NCBI GenBank assembly: GCA_037951105.1
Contig: JBAMJV010001300.1
Span: 186,001-250,000 of the forward strand
Direction: 5' to 3'
Source: Echinarachnius parma
Lineage: Eukaryota; Echinodermata; Echinoidea; Clypeasteroida; Echinarachniidae
DNA length: 64,000 nucleotides
A program made the position numbers and the translations under genes. The notes under the pieces are model-generated. The model saw only the letters and a list, made by a program, of their open reading frames with translations, was not told where the DNA came from and ran no database searches. This document shows, piece after piece, positions 48,643 through 59,494 of this stretch. Every line of letters starts with the position of its first letter. Positions within the stretch are counted from its first letter, which is position 1.

Positions 48643-48757
48643 CATACTTGAAGTACCAGAAGATTAATATGGTGATTAGAAACATATGATCCCGACCATA
48701 AACAAACGTAGCGAGGACCAAGCTCTAGTGCGGTGATCTCACCAAAACAAACAAATA
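48643..48757 (-). pseudogene. Decayed copy of receptor exon 4 (TM1)
   Basis: ALELGPRYVCL and WYFK-like ends match exon 4 (TLELGLRYVYL...FWYFK), but the middle is shortened and shifted. It is offset ~166 bp downstream of the real exon. A GT donor (AAGTATGC) survives; the acceptor does not. Confidence 0.8.
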
Positions 48758-48809
48758 AACAAACTAACAAACACACACACACAATTGAACAAACAGATAC
48801 AGAACTTAC

Positions 48810-48922
48810 TTGAAGTACCAGAAGATGAATAGGGTGATGAGAAGGAGGACGATGGAGAGCGTGATGCCGACCAGGTAGACGTAACGGAGACCCAGCTCTA
48901 GTGTGGGGATCTCGGGAGGGTC
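48810..48922 (-). CDS. Receptor exon 4: pre-TM1 and TM1
   Basis: Between ATAATAG and GTAAGT it encodes DPPEIPTLELGLRYVYL, then VGITLSIVLLLITLFIF, then WYF plus AA. It is a typical TM1 with preceding ectodomain linker. Phase 2 out makes Lys with exon 5. Confidence 0.92.
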
Positions 48923-49311
48923 CTATTATACCAAAACATTGTACAAAATCATATAGAATGATTAATATCGCTCGCATTCAGTAGCTCAACATATACAGCA
49001 TATAGAACATATAAAACTAAACGAATTCTCTAAATAGTTAATCAAATAGAATTGAACTTGCAAAAAGAAATGTGAACTTGTACCCAGTTTAGCCTTTTTA
49101 CAGTTTGGATGCTGTGATTTACAACCTTTATACTTCTGTTAATTCATGTATACATTTCGGTATTTTAAACAATACTAATAATACAAATGCCATTCTTTCC
49201 ATTCGATAGACGGGTAAATTTCGATTAAATGAACTAATTAAAACTATGCCAAAGGTTACAGGTATCTGAAACGAAAACATGTACATTCAATTCGAATCAC
49301 GTATTACCTAC

Positions 49312-49397
49312 CGGCAACTCCGGATCCCAGCAAGCGTCGTATCGCGTGTATGAAGCCCACTCCCCCGTCGCAAGGCAGATCCGCGTGGCTTGACCCG
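49312..49397 (-). CDS. Receptor exon 3: ectodomain (cysteines 5-6)
   Basis: 86 bp between ACTTGCAG and GTAGGTAA encode GQATRICLATGEWASYT, then RYDACWDPELP. The pattern R.C...G.W.......C is the conserved C-terminal half of the hormone-receptor domain. Confidence 0.92.
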
Positions 49398-49671
49398 CTG
49401 CAAGTACACACATACACATAATTATGAAGAGTTTAATTCCAAAAAGGCGCTAAATCCCATTTTCCAACTTTGGAGAAAAGAGGGGATTATTGTATTATTT
49501 GTATAAAATTATGCCTATGGGAATATAAAAATGGAATGTTCCATATTTTTATTTTTTTATTTTGATTGGGAAATTTATCTAAGTGTGTATTTCTAGATAG
49601 CTTCGTCAACTCAATATTTATGGAAAGTGGATTTAGCGCCTTTTCGAACTAAGTTCTATATATAAAATGCA

Positions 49672-50214
49672 TTAAAGGGGTAGTTTAGTTTTGGTAGAGA
49701 GGGCGCTGCACATCACAATTTGTTTGTGAGATAATGAAAAACTGAGTGTCGAATTTGAGAGAACATGCAATTTTAATGGCAGAATAAACTTAATTTGGTC
49801 AAAATCGGTCCAGAAACGGCTGAAATATCAATAAATATATTTGAACTCATAATTATTTGGGGCCCAAATAATTAGATGATTTTTTCAAAAAATTCAAAAA
49901 ATGCTTACACTTTTTCGAAAATTTTCAAAAGCGTTTTTTGAATAGTTGTTGATGATCTATCTACTTAATCATTATTTTAATAGAACATCACATGCATTAT
50001 TTTGTATGAAAAATGGTTGAAACCAATGCCTTTTTTGAAAGCGCCCTCTTGTGTTTTAATGGCTCTTTTTTAATGATAACAGGCTTTTTACTTAGTCGTT
50101 TGTAATTGTGTATACCTTTCGAGCATGGTGGAGTAATAACTATTAGTTTATAATGTTACTGTCCAGGTTTGGTTACTAAAGTTCAGCCTTACCAAAACTG
50201 TACTACCCCTTTAA
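49672..50214. repeat. MITE family B, full-length copy
   Basis: The ends TTAAAGGGGTAGTTTAGTTT and CTGTACTACCCCTTTAA are inverted. Confidence 0.85.
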
Positions 50215-50232
50215 CCAATTCATTACCGGATC

Positions 50233-50670
50233 AGGGGGTGTCTCACAAAGATTTTAAGTTGGACTTAAAAATTATGGTAAGCCATTTGTAGCATTGTATT
50301 CAAATGCCAAAAAAAAGAAGTATTTTATAATTTTCATAAATTTTACATGAACAACATGACATCTCCTTGATAATAGAAAAAAAGTTATGTTTTCAATCAA
50401 CATTTTATGCCTTTTAAAGGAAATTTTACAATCAATTTTCAAAGAAACTAACGGCTTTCCATAATTGTTATGTCCAACTTAGAGTTAAGTTCAACTTAGC
50501 ATCTTTGTGAAACACCTGGGGTGTTTCACAAAGAGTCAAACTTGAACTTTCATTGTATTTTAAACTTTTAAATGTGGACAATAAAAATAATAAAATCAAA
50601 CCAATCAAATCAACTTAAAGTTAGACTTACAATTATGGTAGACAACCTGTATAGTATTGGAATATTAAAA
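50233..50670. repeat. MITE family C copy followed by a partial second copy
   Basis: GGGGGTGTCTCACAAAGATT to CATCTTTGTGAAACACC forms the full element. GGGGTGTTTCACAAAGAGTC from 50518 starts another, truncated. Confidence 0.75.
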
Positions 50671-50948
50671 AACATATAATCATAAGCACCATTTCAAATA
50701 TTTAAGTATGCAGAAAAATAAATCAGTACAATTCTTGTACACAACTTGCTCGTCACAGTCTGCACCAAATCGTTGCCGAAAATTGCTTTCCATTAATTTC
50801 AAATTAACCTTCCCCTTAAATAGAAGAGTGTTTTTAAAATTTGTATCTGTGGTGAACAATTTTAAACGTACATATAATCAAGCTACCCGCTCTTTAATAC
50901 AGAATAAGAGATAGCGAAGTAATAATTACAGAATTGATTTACACTATA

Positions 50949-51494
50949 TTAAAGGGGTAGTTTAGTTTTGGTAGAGAGGGCGCTGTACATCACAATTTAT
51001 TTGTGAGGTAATGACAAACTGAGTGTTTAATTTGAGAGAACATGCAATTTTAATGACAGAATAAACTTTATTTGGTCAAAATCGACCCAGAAACGGTTGA
51101 AATATCAATAAATATATCTGATCTTATAATTATTTGGGGCCCAAATAATTAGACGATTTTTCAAGAAATTAAAAAAATGCTTGCACTTTTTCAAAAAATT
51201 TCAAAAGTGTTTTTTAAATAGTTGTTGATGATCTCTCTATTTAATCATTCATTATTTCAATAAAACATCACATGCATAATTTTGTATGAAAAATGGTTGA
51301 AACCAATGCCTTTTTCGAAAGCGCCCTCTTGTGTTTTAATGGCTCTTTTTGAATGATAACGGGCTTTTTACTTAGTCGTTTGTAATTTTGTATACCTTTC
51401 GAGCATGGTGGAGTTATAACTATTAGTTTATAATGTTACTGTCCAGGTTTGGTTACTTAAGTTCAGCCTTACCAAAATTGTACTACCCCTTTAA
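50949..51494. repeat. MITE family B, full-length copy
   Basis: Nearly identical to 49672-50214; both lie between receptor exons 3 and 2. Confidence 0.85.
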
Positions 51495-51596
51495 AGTACA
51501 ACATAATATATTAAATATGATGTTGCAAAAAATCGACAGTTTGTAAATGAAGGCGAGTAGACGTATATCAATGTTGATTTTCACTAACATACTCAC

Positions 51597-51692
51597 GCAA
51601 TGTATCAGGCGGGCAGTCTAGGCTGATGTTGCTGCCAGCTTCCGTTGGTGGCCAGCACAGGAACGGGTCGCGTGACGCGCCGCAAAATGGTA
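51597..51692 (-). CDS. Receptor exon 2: ectodomain (cysteines 2-4)
   Basis: 96 bp between TTTAACAG and GTGAGTAT encode (V)PFCGASRDPFLCWPPTEAG, then SNISLDCPPDTL. LCWPPT is the signature Cys-Trp-Pro of the secretin-receptor hormone-binding domain. NIS is a potential N-glycosylation site. Confidence 0.93.
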
Positions 51693-51769
51693 CTGTTAAA
51701 TATAAAAACAATAATGATAATACTTATAACAATTTTACTAATAATACAAGTGACGTTTTATTTATTCAA

Positions 51770-51968
51770 GGTAGCCACTTCAGTGAAGCACAATGCTCTT
51801 CCAGTGGGCATATTTACATTTACATTCTATGTAATTATATCGAGCACCTGGCAAAGAGAAATGCATTATAATACCACAGTTATAATGGTCGTTGGTATGA
51901 CCCGGCCGGGATTCGAACCCACAACCTCCTGGGCATGAGACAGACGCTCTACCGTACGGTTCTGCCAC
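51770..51968 (-). repeat. tRNA-derived SINE of a related family
   Basis: The minus strand has GGTAGAGCGTCTGTCTCATG (A-box side, CTCATGC loop) and GGGTTCGAATCCCGG (B box), then GCCAGGTGCTCG as in the 29553 family, and a different tail. Confidence 0.65.
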
Positions 51969-51969
51969 A

Positions 51970-52440
51970 ACACGTACTTTCCAAAATTAGAGATAACGAT
52001 GCACTGCATTTAAAAGCTTCAATCTCTTTTTCAGTATGACTTATTAATTACACAGTTGTGTATAATATATTCCAGTAGATAAAGATGAACAAGGATTGAT
52101 AAAGATCACTAAAAATGTGCTTCAAATGTCGTTTGGGTAACATGTTATACAAGGGCCTGTGAACATGGTATAAAAGTCTACTAGCGAAATCAGATTACAG
52201 AGGCTTAATATTTAAGAACAGAGACTACGACTATGGTATAATTAGGGCTGGAGTTAGGAGGGTTCGGGTTTGAAGTTGGGGACATTGAAGTTTCAAATAT
52301 GGCATCACTGATGTAGGCCTAATAGACAAAGTGATTATCAACCGTCCCTTAATTCAAACGTAGTAAATCCGGATTTTACAGAGATAATCCTCACAGGTTT
52401 TAGTCAGTTTTTAGTCACCGTTCTCCTGAATATATATATT
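51970..52440. other. Intron, no recognised feature
   Basis: Nothing supportable between exons 2 and 1. Confidence 0.45.
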
Positions 52441-52447
52441 TATTTAC

Positions 52448-52646
52448 CTCCAAGCTCCTTCATGGCAATGGTCTCGTTGGTGCGCTCGACTTCGCACATG
52501 AACTGGTTGAGGCCGGATAGCAGATCATCGTGGGATCCGCCCGCCGAGTCGGAGTTTGTGTCATTACTTTCATTATCCGGCGGTCCGGGGCTGGGCAGGG
52601 CTTGCAGAGTCCGCATCGTGGTTGGAACTACATCGGCTTTGGCATG
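52448..52646 (-). CDS. Receptor exon 1 (first found): N-terminal ectodomain with cysteine 1
   Basis: It ends in donor GTAAATA, phase 1. It encodes a Pro/Ser/Asp-rich linker (ALPSPGPPDNESNDTNSDSA) then LLSGLNQFMCEVERTNE, containing the first of the six ectodomain cysteines. NES, NDT and NET are glycosylation sequons. An acceptor TTTCCAATGCAG precedes 52646. An in-frame ATG overlaps it (52652), but no signal peptide follows, so a further upstream exon is expected. Confidence 0.8.
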
Positions 52647-52844
52647 CTGCATTGGAAATAAGACATAATGCAATATAACACATACACATTAATATAAAGA
52701 TAATGACAATTTACATCGGAAATTATATAATTGTGTATTGGTTTTGGATCCATCTTCCTAAATCCGGATTTGATACCGGCGTTTGGCGATCGAGGCCGGA
52801 TCTCGGGAAGCCAAGTCTGTCTGGTCATGTTGGTAGTTGAGTTA

Positions 52845-53058
52845 AGCCCAACGCACGCAGAGCCGACTCGACCCGATCCGATTGGTTTCAGTCGGATCGG
52901 GTCAATGTAGTATGTTGCCTCACGATTCAGATTATCCTAGTCGGGTCGAGTCGGTTCCAATTCAACATGTTGAATCGGCTCCGACTGATCGGGCCCGACT
53001 CTAGCTTGACTAAAAAAACAGTCGGATCGGGTCGAGTCGGCTCTGTCTGCGCCGGGTT
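52845..53058. repeat. MITE with GCAGAGCCGACTCGACC termini
   Basis: AGCCGACTCGACCCGATCCG and CGGATCGGGTCGAGTCGGCT are inverted, ends CGCACGCAG / CTGTCTGCGCCGGG. Inner GTCGGATCGGGTC hairpins repeat. A related copy is at 54165-54377. Confidence 0.85.
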
Positions 53059-53059
53059 T

Positions 53060-53640
53060 TACATTTGCTCTATCATAATGAGCTAACATGAGAAAATGCA
53101 TCATAATAAATGCAATGAACAACTGAATGTACAGTATTTATAGAAGAAATTGTAAATAGAGCAAGGAAATAATTCGTAAACAAAGTACAAACACATAAAT
53201 AGATATTAACGTATGTAAAATGTATACACAACGTACAATTCTTAAACTATTCTTCGATGACGGCATTGGTTTTCTAAAAATTGCCTTGTTTCTTATTGTA
53301 CATATTTTGAGTTTTTGTATCAACTATGTTACTTTGTGATATATTTCGTTTTGTTGGGTACATTATTTGTTATTATATTCCACATACTAAGAATCTTGCT
53401 CTACGATTGGTCAAAAGTTAATCACGTGATTAAATATAGTTTCGCCCATCGGTACACTCTGTAGATATCTTGGGTGAAAGTGCGTTGCACTCACTAGATA
53501 AAAAGTACTATCTACACTCCGCGGTTGCATTGAATTGAATACCAATAAGTGGCGCGATAACTCTATGCGCGCGAATTACAAATTTAATTGTATTCGTTGT
53601 GCATACGGTAGACGTAGTACACTGCATACGCTATGCACTG
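53060..53640. other. No recognised feature
   Basis: AT-rich; nothing supportable. Confidence 0.4.
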
Positions 53641-53647
53641 TACATCA

Positions 53648-53747
53648 GAGGCGTCGATCAGCTGTTCGGAAAACACAATGCATTGGCCGGGGCGAGCATT
53701 GTTTGTGAACAATTGCATTGTGTTTTCCGAACAGATCGACGCCCCTG
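53648..53747. repeat. Inverted repeat, ~35-bp arms
   Basis: GTTCGGAAAACACAATGCA and TGCATTGTGTTTTCCGAAC pair, with GAGGCGTCGATC / GATCGACGCCCC outside. Confidence 0.8.
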
Positions 53748-53800
53748 TTGTAGTATCGTACATATACTGTTTGCATGCTCGTTCTGTGTACTCTACTAAA

Positions 53801-54022
53801 ATGACGGCCACAAACAGAAGGTTTGAGCTTTTGGATGAGGATGAAATGGACACGTTTTTACTGGAGAGTGAAAGTAAAAATACAAAGCGACAACTTAAGT
53901 TCAGCCTGAAAGTGTTCCAAGATTATTGCGATGCTGGAAGCATACTTTTTAACGAATTGTCTGACGTGGACTTGAAAGCGCTAGACCAAGTGTTGGGGAG
54001 ACTCTATTTTCGCGTTTGTTGA
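53801..54022 (+). pseudogene. Fragment resembling the N-terminus of Crypton-type tyrosine recombinases (KIAA1958/ZMYM-like)
   Basis: 73 residues from ATG: a FELLDEDEMDTFLLE segment, then NTKRQLKFSLKVFQDYC, then ELSDVDLKALDQVLGRLYF and stop after RVC. The NTKR...V..F..(W/Y)...ELDxxLxRFY pattern resembles the core-binding start of Crypton-derived recombinases. The catalytic domain is absent, so this is a first exon or a truncated relic. Assignment is from pattern recall only. Confidence 0.45.
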
Positions 54023-54164
54023 CTTTTGAACTGTTTTTTTGGAGTTTACATTTCGCGTTTTAGCTTTTGGAATTACCCTGTTACCGAAATTGGAATAACA
54101 AGTCATTGTTGGTAAGTAGATCAAACGTAGTAGTAACAGTACTTAGACTTAGAAGTTAGACTTA

Positions 54165-54377
54165 AGCCCGGCGCAGACAGAGCCGACTCGACCAGATCCG
54201 ACTGGCTTTAATCAGGCTAGAGTTGGGCCTGGTCGGTCGGAGCAGATTTATCGTGTTGAATCGGCCCCAACTGGCATCCGACTGTCTCTCGACTGGCAAA
54301 ATGTGTGTCGCGAGGCACTGAAAACTGAGCCGATCGGAATGACAATCAGTCGAGTCGGCTCTGTCTGCGCCGGGCAT
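54165..54377. repeat. MITE with GCGCAGACAGAGCCGACTCG termini
   Basis: CCCGGCGCAGACAGAGCCGA and TCGGCTCTGTCTGCGCCGGG are perfect inverses. A detached right end recurs at 54483-54510 within the following tandem duplication. Confidence 0.9.
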
Positions 54378-54617
54378 TCTGAGTACTTAGAGTAGACTAG
54401 TCTAGGGGTAGGCCTGCTTAGACTACAGTACTAGTACAGTACTAGTAGTACTACTAGACTAGATCTAAGTTCGATGTGAACCAGTCGAGTCGGCTCTGTC
54501 TGCGCCGGGCATTAGAGTACTTAGAGTAGACTAGGGGTAGGCCTGCTTACACTACTACTACTAGTACTAGTAGTAGTAGTAGTACAGTATTAGTACTACT
54601 AGACTAGATCTAAGTTC
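54345..54617. repeat. 134-bp tandem duplication including a MITE end
   Basis: GAGTACTTAGAGTAGACTAG begins at 54381 and 54515. Each unit contains CTAG/ACTAGT-rich palindromic tracts and is preceded by the same MITE right end. Confidence 0.85.
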
Positions 54618-54632
54618 GATGTGGAATATAAA

Positions 54633-54800
54633 GCAAATAATCACCTTTTGGTTTCAGGCGATGGGACAATCTATCACTTCCTCGGCGATCTGAATGTATA
54701 CGCTATCTTTCCTCAGCTTCGCTTCGGAAAGATAGCTACATCCAGATCGCCTTGGAAGTGATAGATTGTCCCATCACCTTCACCAACGGTAATTATTTGC
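54633..54800. repeat. Near-perfect hairpin, ~75-bp arms
   Basis: GATGGGACAATCTATCACTT pairs with AAGTGATAGATTGTCCCATC; the tips GCAAATAATCACC / GGTAATTATTTGC also pair. Confidence 0.9.
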
Positions 54801-54940
54801 TTACTATATATGATTTGCATTAATGTTTTTCCCCCAAAAAATGCAACGGAAACATTATGTAATAACTGCAAACGGCGAATTATCCATCTATACCGGATAT
54901 GAGATCGCAAGCTGACGTCTCGATCCGACGTGACATACCC

Positions 54941-55454
54941 CGTGTTCACACACACAACATTCATCGTATAGCTAGTCGAGAGCTGACTAGCTAGTCAGCT
55001 CTCGACTAGCTATACAATGGAAATTGTGTGTATGAACGCTCACTAACGATACGTCGTATAAAGAATCATGATTAGCAAAACGGGGGTTTGAGCCTCGTTT
55101 CGAACTAGAGCTGACTAAAGAATCACGCTCGTTTTGTGTGTGAACGCTCGGCGACTCGGCGACTCCCAGGTTATGCGACAACGGTATAACTGGGCGGGGC
55201 TTAGCATGACCGCGTGTTACTTCACTCAGATTTGCGCTCGCTCACAGATTGACAGCAGACAGAAAAAAGACACCACACTGCGCAGTAGCAAACAGCGCAC
55301 CTATACGATGTTTCGTTGCAGCTGTTTTGGGATCTTGTGTTTGTGTGTGTGAACGCTCGTTAGTTTCGTTAATCATGATTCTTTATACGACGTTTCGTTT
55401 ATCATGATTCTTTATACGACGTTTCGGGATGAAAAATGTTTGTGTGTGAACACG
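54941..55454. repeat. Element with CGTGTTCACACACA termini and internal GAACGCTC repeats
   Basis: CGTGTTCACACACACAACAT and TGTTTGTGTGTGAACACG are inverted. Inside: GTGTGTGAACGCTCG three to four times, a GAGAGCTGACTAGCTAGTCA palindrome and a duplicated ATCATGATTCTTTATACGAC. Confidence 0.8.
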
Positions 55455-55459
55455 CTGAT

Positions 55460-56800
55460 AGTCAGATACCGTCTCATTATCAGTCAATGCCCGGAGTGAT
55501 CATCATTAACAAAACTCATCCAGCGCATACACCTAGTATAAAGCCACCACTAATTGTTTACAAAATAATTGTATTTCACATCATAACTTAATATTGTTGA
55601 AAGAAAAAGTCTAAAAAATGTATGAAACTTCGAACAAATCAATAATACTGCCTTGAGTTGAAGCGTAATCCCACTACAGATTTTAATTATCATACATGTT
55701 AGAATTGACCACATGATTGAAGTATTGTCATCCGGTGAAAAGGAACGATCACAGTCGAGCAGGCTCCTTCATATTGTTCGATTGTTTCCGAGACATTGGC
55801 AATCAAGTTTCGCTATTATCGTTATCATGGGTCATTCATCTGACCCACATCCAATAGTCTAATCATAGATGAATACTGGACAGCACTGGACAATTCATTA
55901 TCAAAGTCCACTTCTGATGTTGTTTTCCAAGTAACAGTTTGACCAAGTGTGTATCATAATGACGTATCACATTGTCACTGTTTTGTTTTTTGCTTATAAT
56001 TATAACCTGCCACAATTGTGTAGAGTATGTTTGTATTCATTTTGTTTATTAAGGCTACTAAATATTAAAGGTAATCAAACGTCTTTTCAGCCAGCGTCCA
56101 TTTTTTTTTTCAGACCAAGTTCACAAATACATACTGCACACACACATTATTAAACATATTACACGTTAATGTTTGAACACGATGTACATTTTTCACAACA
56201 AAATAATGTATGTCCCAACTTTCGCTCGCGTACGGAAATTAACTTGCCTCTTGATGAGGTTAGAATTGATTCGCCCGCTCCAACTATTACTGTTTGTACC
56301 ATATGAACGAACATACTATATATATAGAATCATGCTCAGAGATAGTACAGCCATTGCTTGGATGAAGACGAGTTGCCAGGGCAAAGTCAGAGGGAGCAAG
56401 CGGGGAACAACAAGGGAGCTCATGTGGGGGCAAAGTAAAAGCAGGAGGGGGGCAAAAAGAGGGTAAGGAGGGGTTATCAGGAAAGAGGTGGGGACGAAGA
56501 AGGGGCAAAGAGGGTGTTAAGAGGGGCAAAGGAAGGCAAAGAGGGAGTGAAGAGGGGGCAAAGAGGGGGAGGGGGGAAATACGACTATTTAGTAAAGATG
56601 AGGTAAGGAGGGGGCAACGCGGATAAAAGGTGGGGGCAATGTTTATAATGAGGGTGGTGTATGAGGTAGAAGTATGGTGAGGATAATGAAAGCATTATGT
56701 AATATTATATGACTTAGTAAAATGCAAGTCATTGATTGGCTCAACACAGTCACGTGATTGAAATAGTATGTGTTATATTACACGGCAGAGCCTACTCTTC
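55460..56800. other. No gene recognised; contains a GGGGCAAAGAGG-rich patch
   Basis: 56390-56640 is a purine-rich degenerate repeat (GGGGCAAAGAGGG). The rest is AT-rich and featureless. Confidence 0.5.
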
Positions 56801-56814
56801 ACAGTTAACATCTG

Positions 56815-57020
56815 TATATTATGTAATATGTACAAAATAAGTGCAATGAGTTAGTGAATATCACTTTGCATTTTTGCTCATTACTCGGCCATATAAGGTC
56901 CATTTAACTTGAAATGTTCACACAACACCCAGTGGAAATATCAGATAACAACAATATACATTGTATCAACCACTCATCACTTTTTGCACATGGCAACAAA
57001 GTTACTAGATCACTTTAATC
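56815..57020. repeat. MITE family A, partial copy
   Basis: GCAATGAGTTAGTGAATATC to AAAGTTACTAGATCACTTTAA. The left part is missing. Confidence 0.75.
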
Positions 57021-57474
57021 ATAAAACGAAAATTCGTTCTTGTATCATAAAATGCCGAGTAAGACTTTAAAATGCTGACACGAAATTGACTAATTAGAAG
57101 AAGAAAAAAAGATTGATGACCTTCGTGGGTTATTACTCTTTAACGGGATATAGCTATATAAAGTTTCCGAATGAGTTGACGTTTTTTAGACAAAAGTGTC
57201 TACAGAATATGAAAATATGAAAATAATTACGACATAAAACCACGCTATTAACAGCTAAAGTATCACATGATCGGTGCTTATCATCGTCATTTGCTTAATG
57301 GTTTGTAGTTAATGACAAGGGTGTTTACACGATATCTCTGACAAAATGATAAGCGATACACGTTGGCAAACATTGCCTGTGGCGTAGCCATCAGCTAGTG
57401 TATAAACACCGTGCACAAGACGTTCCGAAGATGACACCACGCGTCAGTTTAAAACGAATCCGAAGTAAAATTTA

Positions 57475-57631
57475 AAGGGATCTAGTATTTTTGCTGACAG
57501 TCATGTGCACAAACTGTTCAAGGGTTAATCAAATCGTATAATCGTATAATATATATCCACTGAGTGATGTGTGAACATTTAATGGTAAATTCAAGTCTTA
57601 TGACCGAGTAATGAACAAAAATGCCAAGTTC
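57475..57631. repeat. MITE family A, left part, interrupted by a foldback
   Basis: It starts TTTAAAGGGATCTAGTATTT and stops at AAATGCCAAGTTCTGCC where the 57632 palindrome begins. Confidence 0.7.
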
Positions 57632-58176
57632 TGCCTATACAGGGTGGCCCAGAAATAACGGAACGGGGCACTTCCCAAAATAAAGTAACGAAATGACTGG
57701 GTCCATCGGATAGTGTGTCTTTTCACATGAAAATTGATACCAATAACATTAATTTTGGTCATGTAGTTTTTGTTTTAGAGCGCTGTGAGTGACACTATGT
57801 CAGGGTTCATTTTTCTTCAATTTTGACTGACCTATTGGCTAAAGAATGACCCGAACGGCTCGGCATAGAATTACGGTGCTGTGGCTATTCAGTCGAATGC
57901 ACACTAACAAAGGTGTCCGCATCATTGTGCATTGTAATTCTATGACGAGCCGTTCGGGTCATTCTTTAGCCAATAGGTGAGTCAAAATTGAAGAAAAATG
58001 AACCCTGACATGGTGTCACTCACAGCGCTCTAAAACAAAAACTACACGACCAAAATTAATGTTCTTGGTAGCAATTTTCATTTGAAAAGACACACTATCC
58101 GATGGACCCAGTCATTTCGTTACTTTATTTTGGGAAGTGCCCCGTTCCGTTATTTCTGGGCCACCCTGTATAGGCA
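57632..58176. repeat. Long perfect-type foldback, TACAGGGTGGCCCAGAAATA termini
   Basis: Arms of ~235 bp are nearly identical inverses, from TGCCTATACAGGGTGGCCC to GGGCCACCCTGTATAGGCA. TATA at both edges is consistent with a TA target. The terminus style resembles mariner-type elements. No transposase is present. Confidence 0.9.
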
Positions 58177-58179
58177 TCA

Positions 58180-59230
58180 GGACAATGGGCCGCTTGAAAT
58201 TCAAACCATAGTATAGTCGGTTATCAGCAAACCTGCGTCCTGGATCATCCAGGACATTGTATTACTGGTGACCGGTTATACTATTACTGAAATAGCAAGC
58301 AGCCCTTTGTCATAATTCCTAAGCAGAGCTATAGGGATGGACTGGATAATGAAAGGACACATTTCGAATATATATGGTGGTGAATGGCAACAAACAATGG
58401 GTTTGCAGGTGCAAAATGGGGGTAACTGGTTACCGGTTGTCGTGTAAAGTTGAGTCACTGATGAGAATTCGGGCAATAGTTTTCACTCACAAAAAATGTA
58501 ATGTCGGGAAGAAAAAAAGGTTGGAGTTACGCCAAGACGAGAACTCGTGAAGCTTCATGAAATTGCATCAACAAAATCATGGTAATGATTAGCACAAATG
58601 AGGCGCATTATGACGCAGACATGCAGTATACCTATCAACGAATTGAGCTCGTACGTGTTATCATTCTATAGTTATCATCCTCTGATGCTATCAAGAACAT
58701 TATACGTTTTAATGCAGGATTACGTCTATACACACAAACCAGAAAATGAGGTTGATAGTAAATGTGTATGAATGATAGAGTCGATGTGCCTCATGTCATG
58801 CATGTAAAGTGATGTTAAGCAAAAGCATCCGAAAAAAAAAAACGATGAAGAGTTCGAATACAAGAGGCATGACTGTATGACTGTCATAACGAAAACTGAA
58901 GCAAGTGTTTCCATGCAAAAACAACAACGAAGGGGGACACGGTTGGGCGTATGACAGAGACTGTTGGTAAGCTGTGAGTGGGGGAAAGGAAAGGAGGTTA
59001 ATTTCGACCAGAGGGAAATATAAATACCCCCCTCCCCTTCTTTCCCACTGTCCCACCCAATTTTTCCTAAATTAACACAATCGTTTGGGTAACGTGTCCC
59101 CTATTTGAACCCACACCCTCCTCCATTTTCGCCCCGGCCTTGCCACTGGGCAGTGGCGAGTTACTTCATGAACGTAAATCTAATGGTACATCGTGATCGA
59201 AACAGCCAGTAGGCAATAGCGCGGCAACAC
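58180..59230. other. No recognised feature
   Basis: Nothing supportable; short poly-C stretch at 59029-59050. Confidence 0.4.
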
Positions 59231-59257
59231 GGCGGATACACGTTGTCCCCACTCCAT

Positions 59258-59278
59258 CCCCCCCCCCCCCCCCCCCCC
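59258..59278. repeat. Poly-C run
   Basis: About 20 consecutive C bases. Confidence 0.9.
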
Positions 59279-59494
59279 TGTGATCTCCCGGGGCAAGATC
59301 TATCGATCTCCGCTGCGTAGCACGGGAGGGACGCATTGATCGATTGTATTACGGCAGAACGACCTCGGGGACTTCGCGCACACACCCGTGATGGAGTGCG
59401 TGAACGCCCTGGAACAAGGATATAAAATCTCGGTGAAATTGAAGATTGTCATGAGTGACTGTGTGATAATGCGTGGCTACACCCGTCCGCGGGT

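Larger units (their letters stand above)
11538..52646 (-). other. Gene span: secretin-family (class B1) neuropeptide/hormone GPCR, eleven coding exons
   Basis: Eleven exons join in one frame (lengths 199, 96, 86, 113, 172, 157, 131, 86, 139, 42 and 273 bp), all with AG/GT borders and matching phases, giving 497 residues plus stop. Residues ~1-130 form a hormone-receptor domain with exactly six cysteines and the CWPP motif. Seven membrane segments follow: TM1 ~133-162, TM2 ~168-190, TM3 ~225-250, TM4 ~266-285, TM5 ~305-330, TM6 ~348-372, TM7 ~385-407. The conserved TM3 and ECL2 cysteines (AFC, PCW) are present. By family knowledge it is a plasma-membrane peptide receptor coupling to Gs/cAMP. 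The sequences RKAVKA, PLLGLTN and HKNL suggest the PDF/CRF/DH-receptor group, PDF-receptor-like being my best guess. The signal peptide must be on an unfound upstream exon. The ligand is unknown. Confidence 0.9.

Noticed and set aside
53138-53323. Hydrophobic minus-strand frame as the missing signal-peptide exon
   Set aside because: The hydrophobic stretch is C-terminal to 30 basic residues and runs to a stop; no donor in the required phase.
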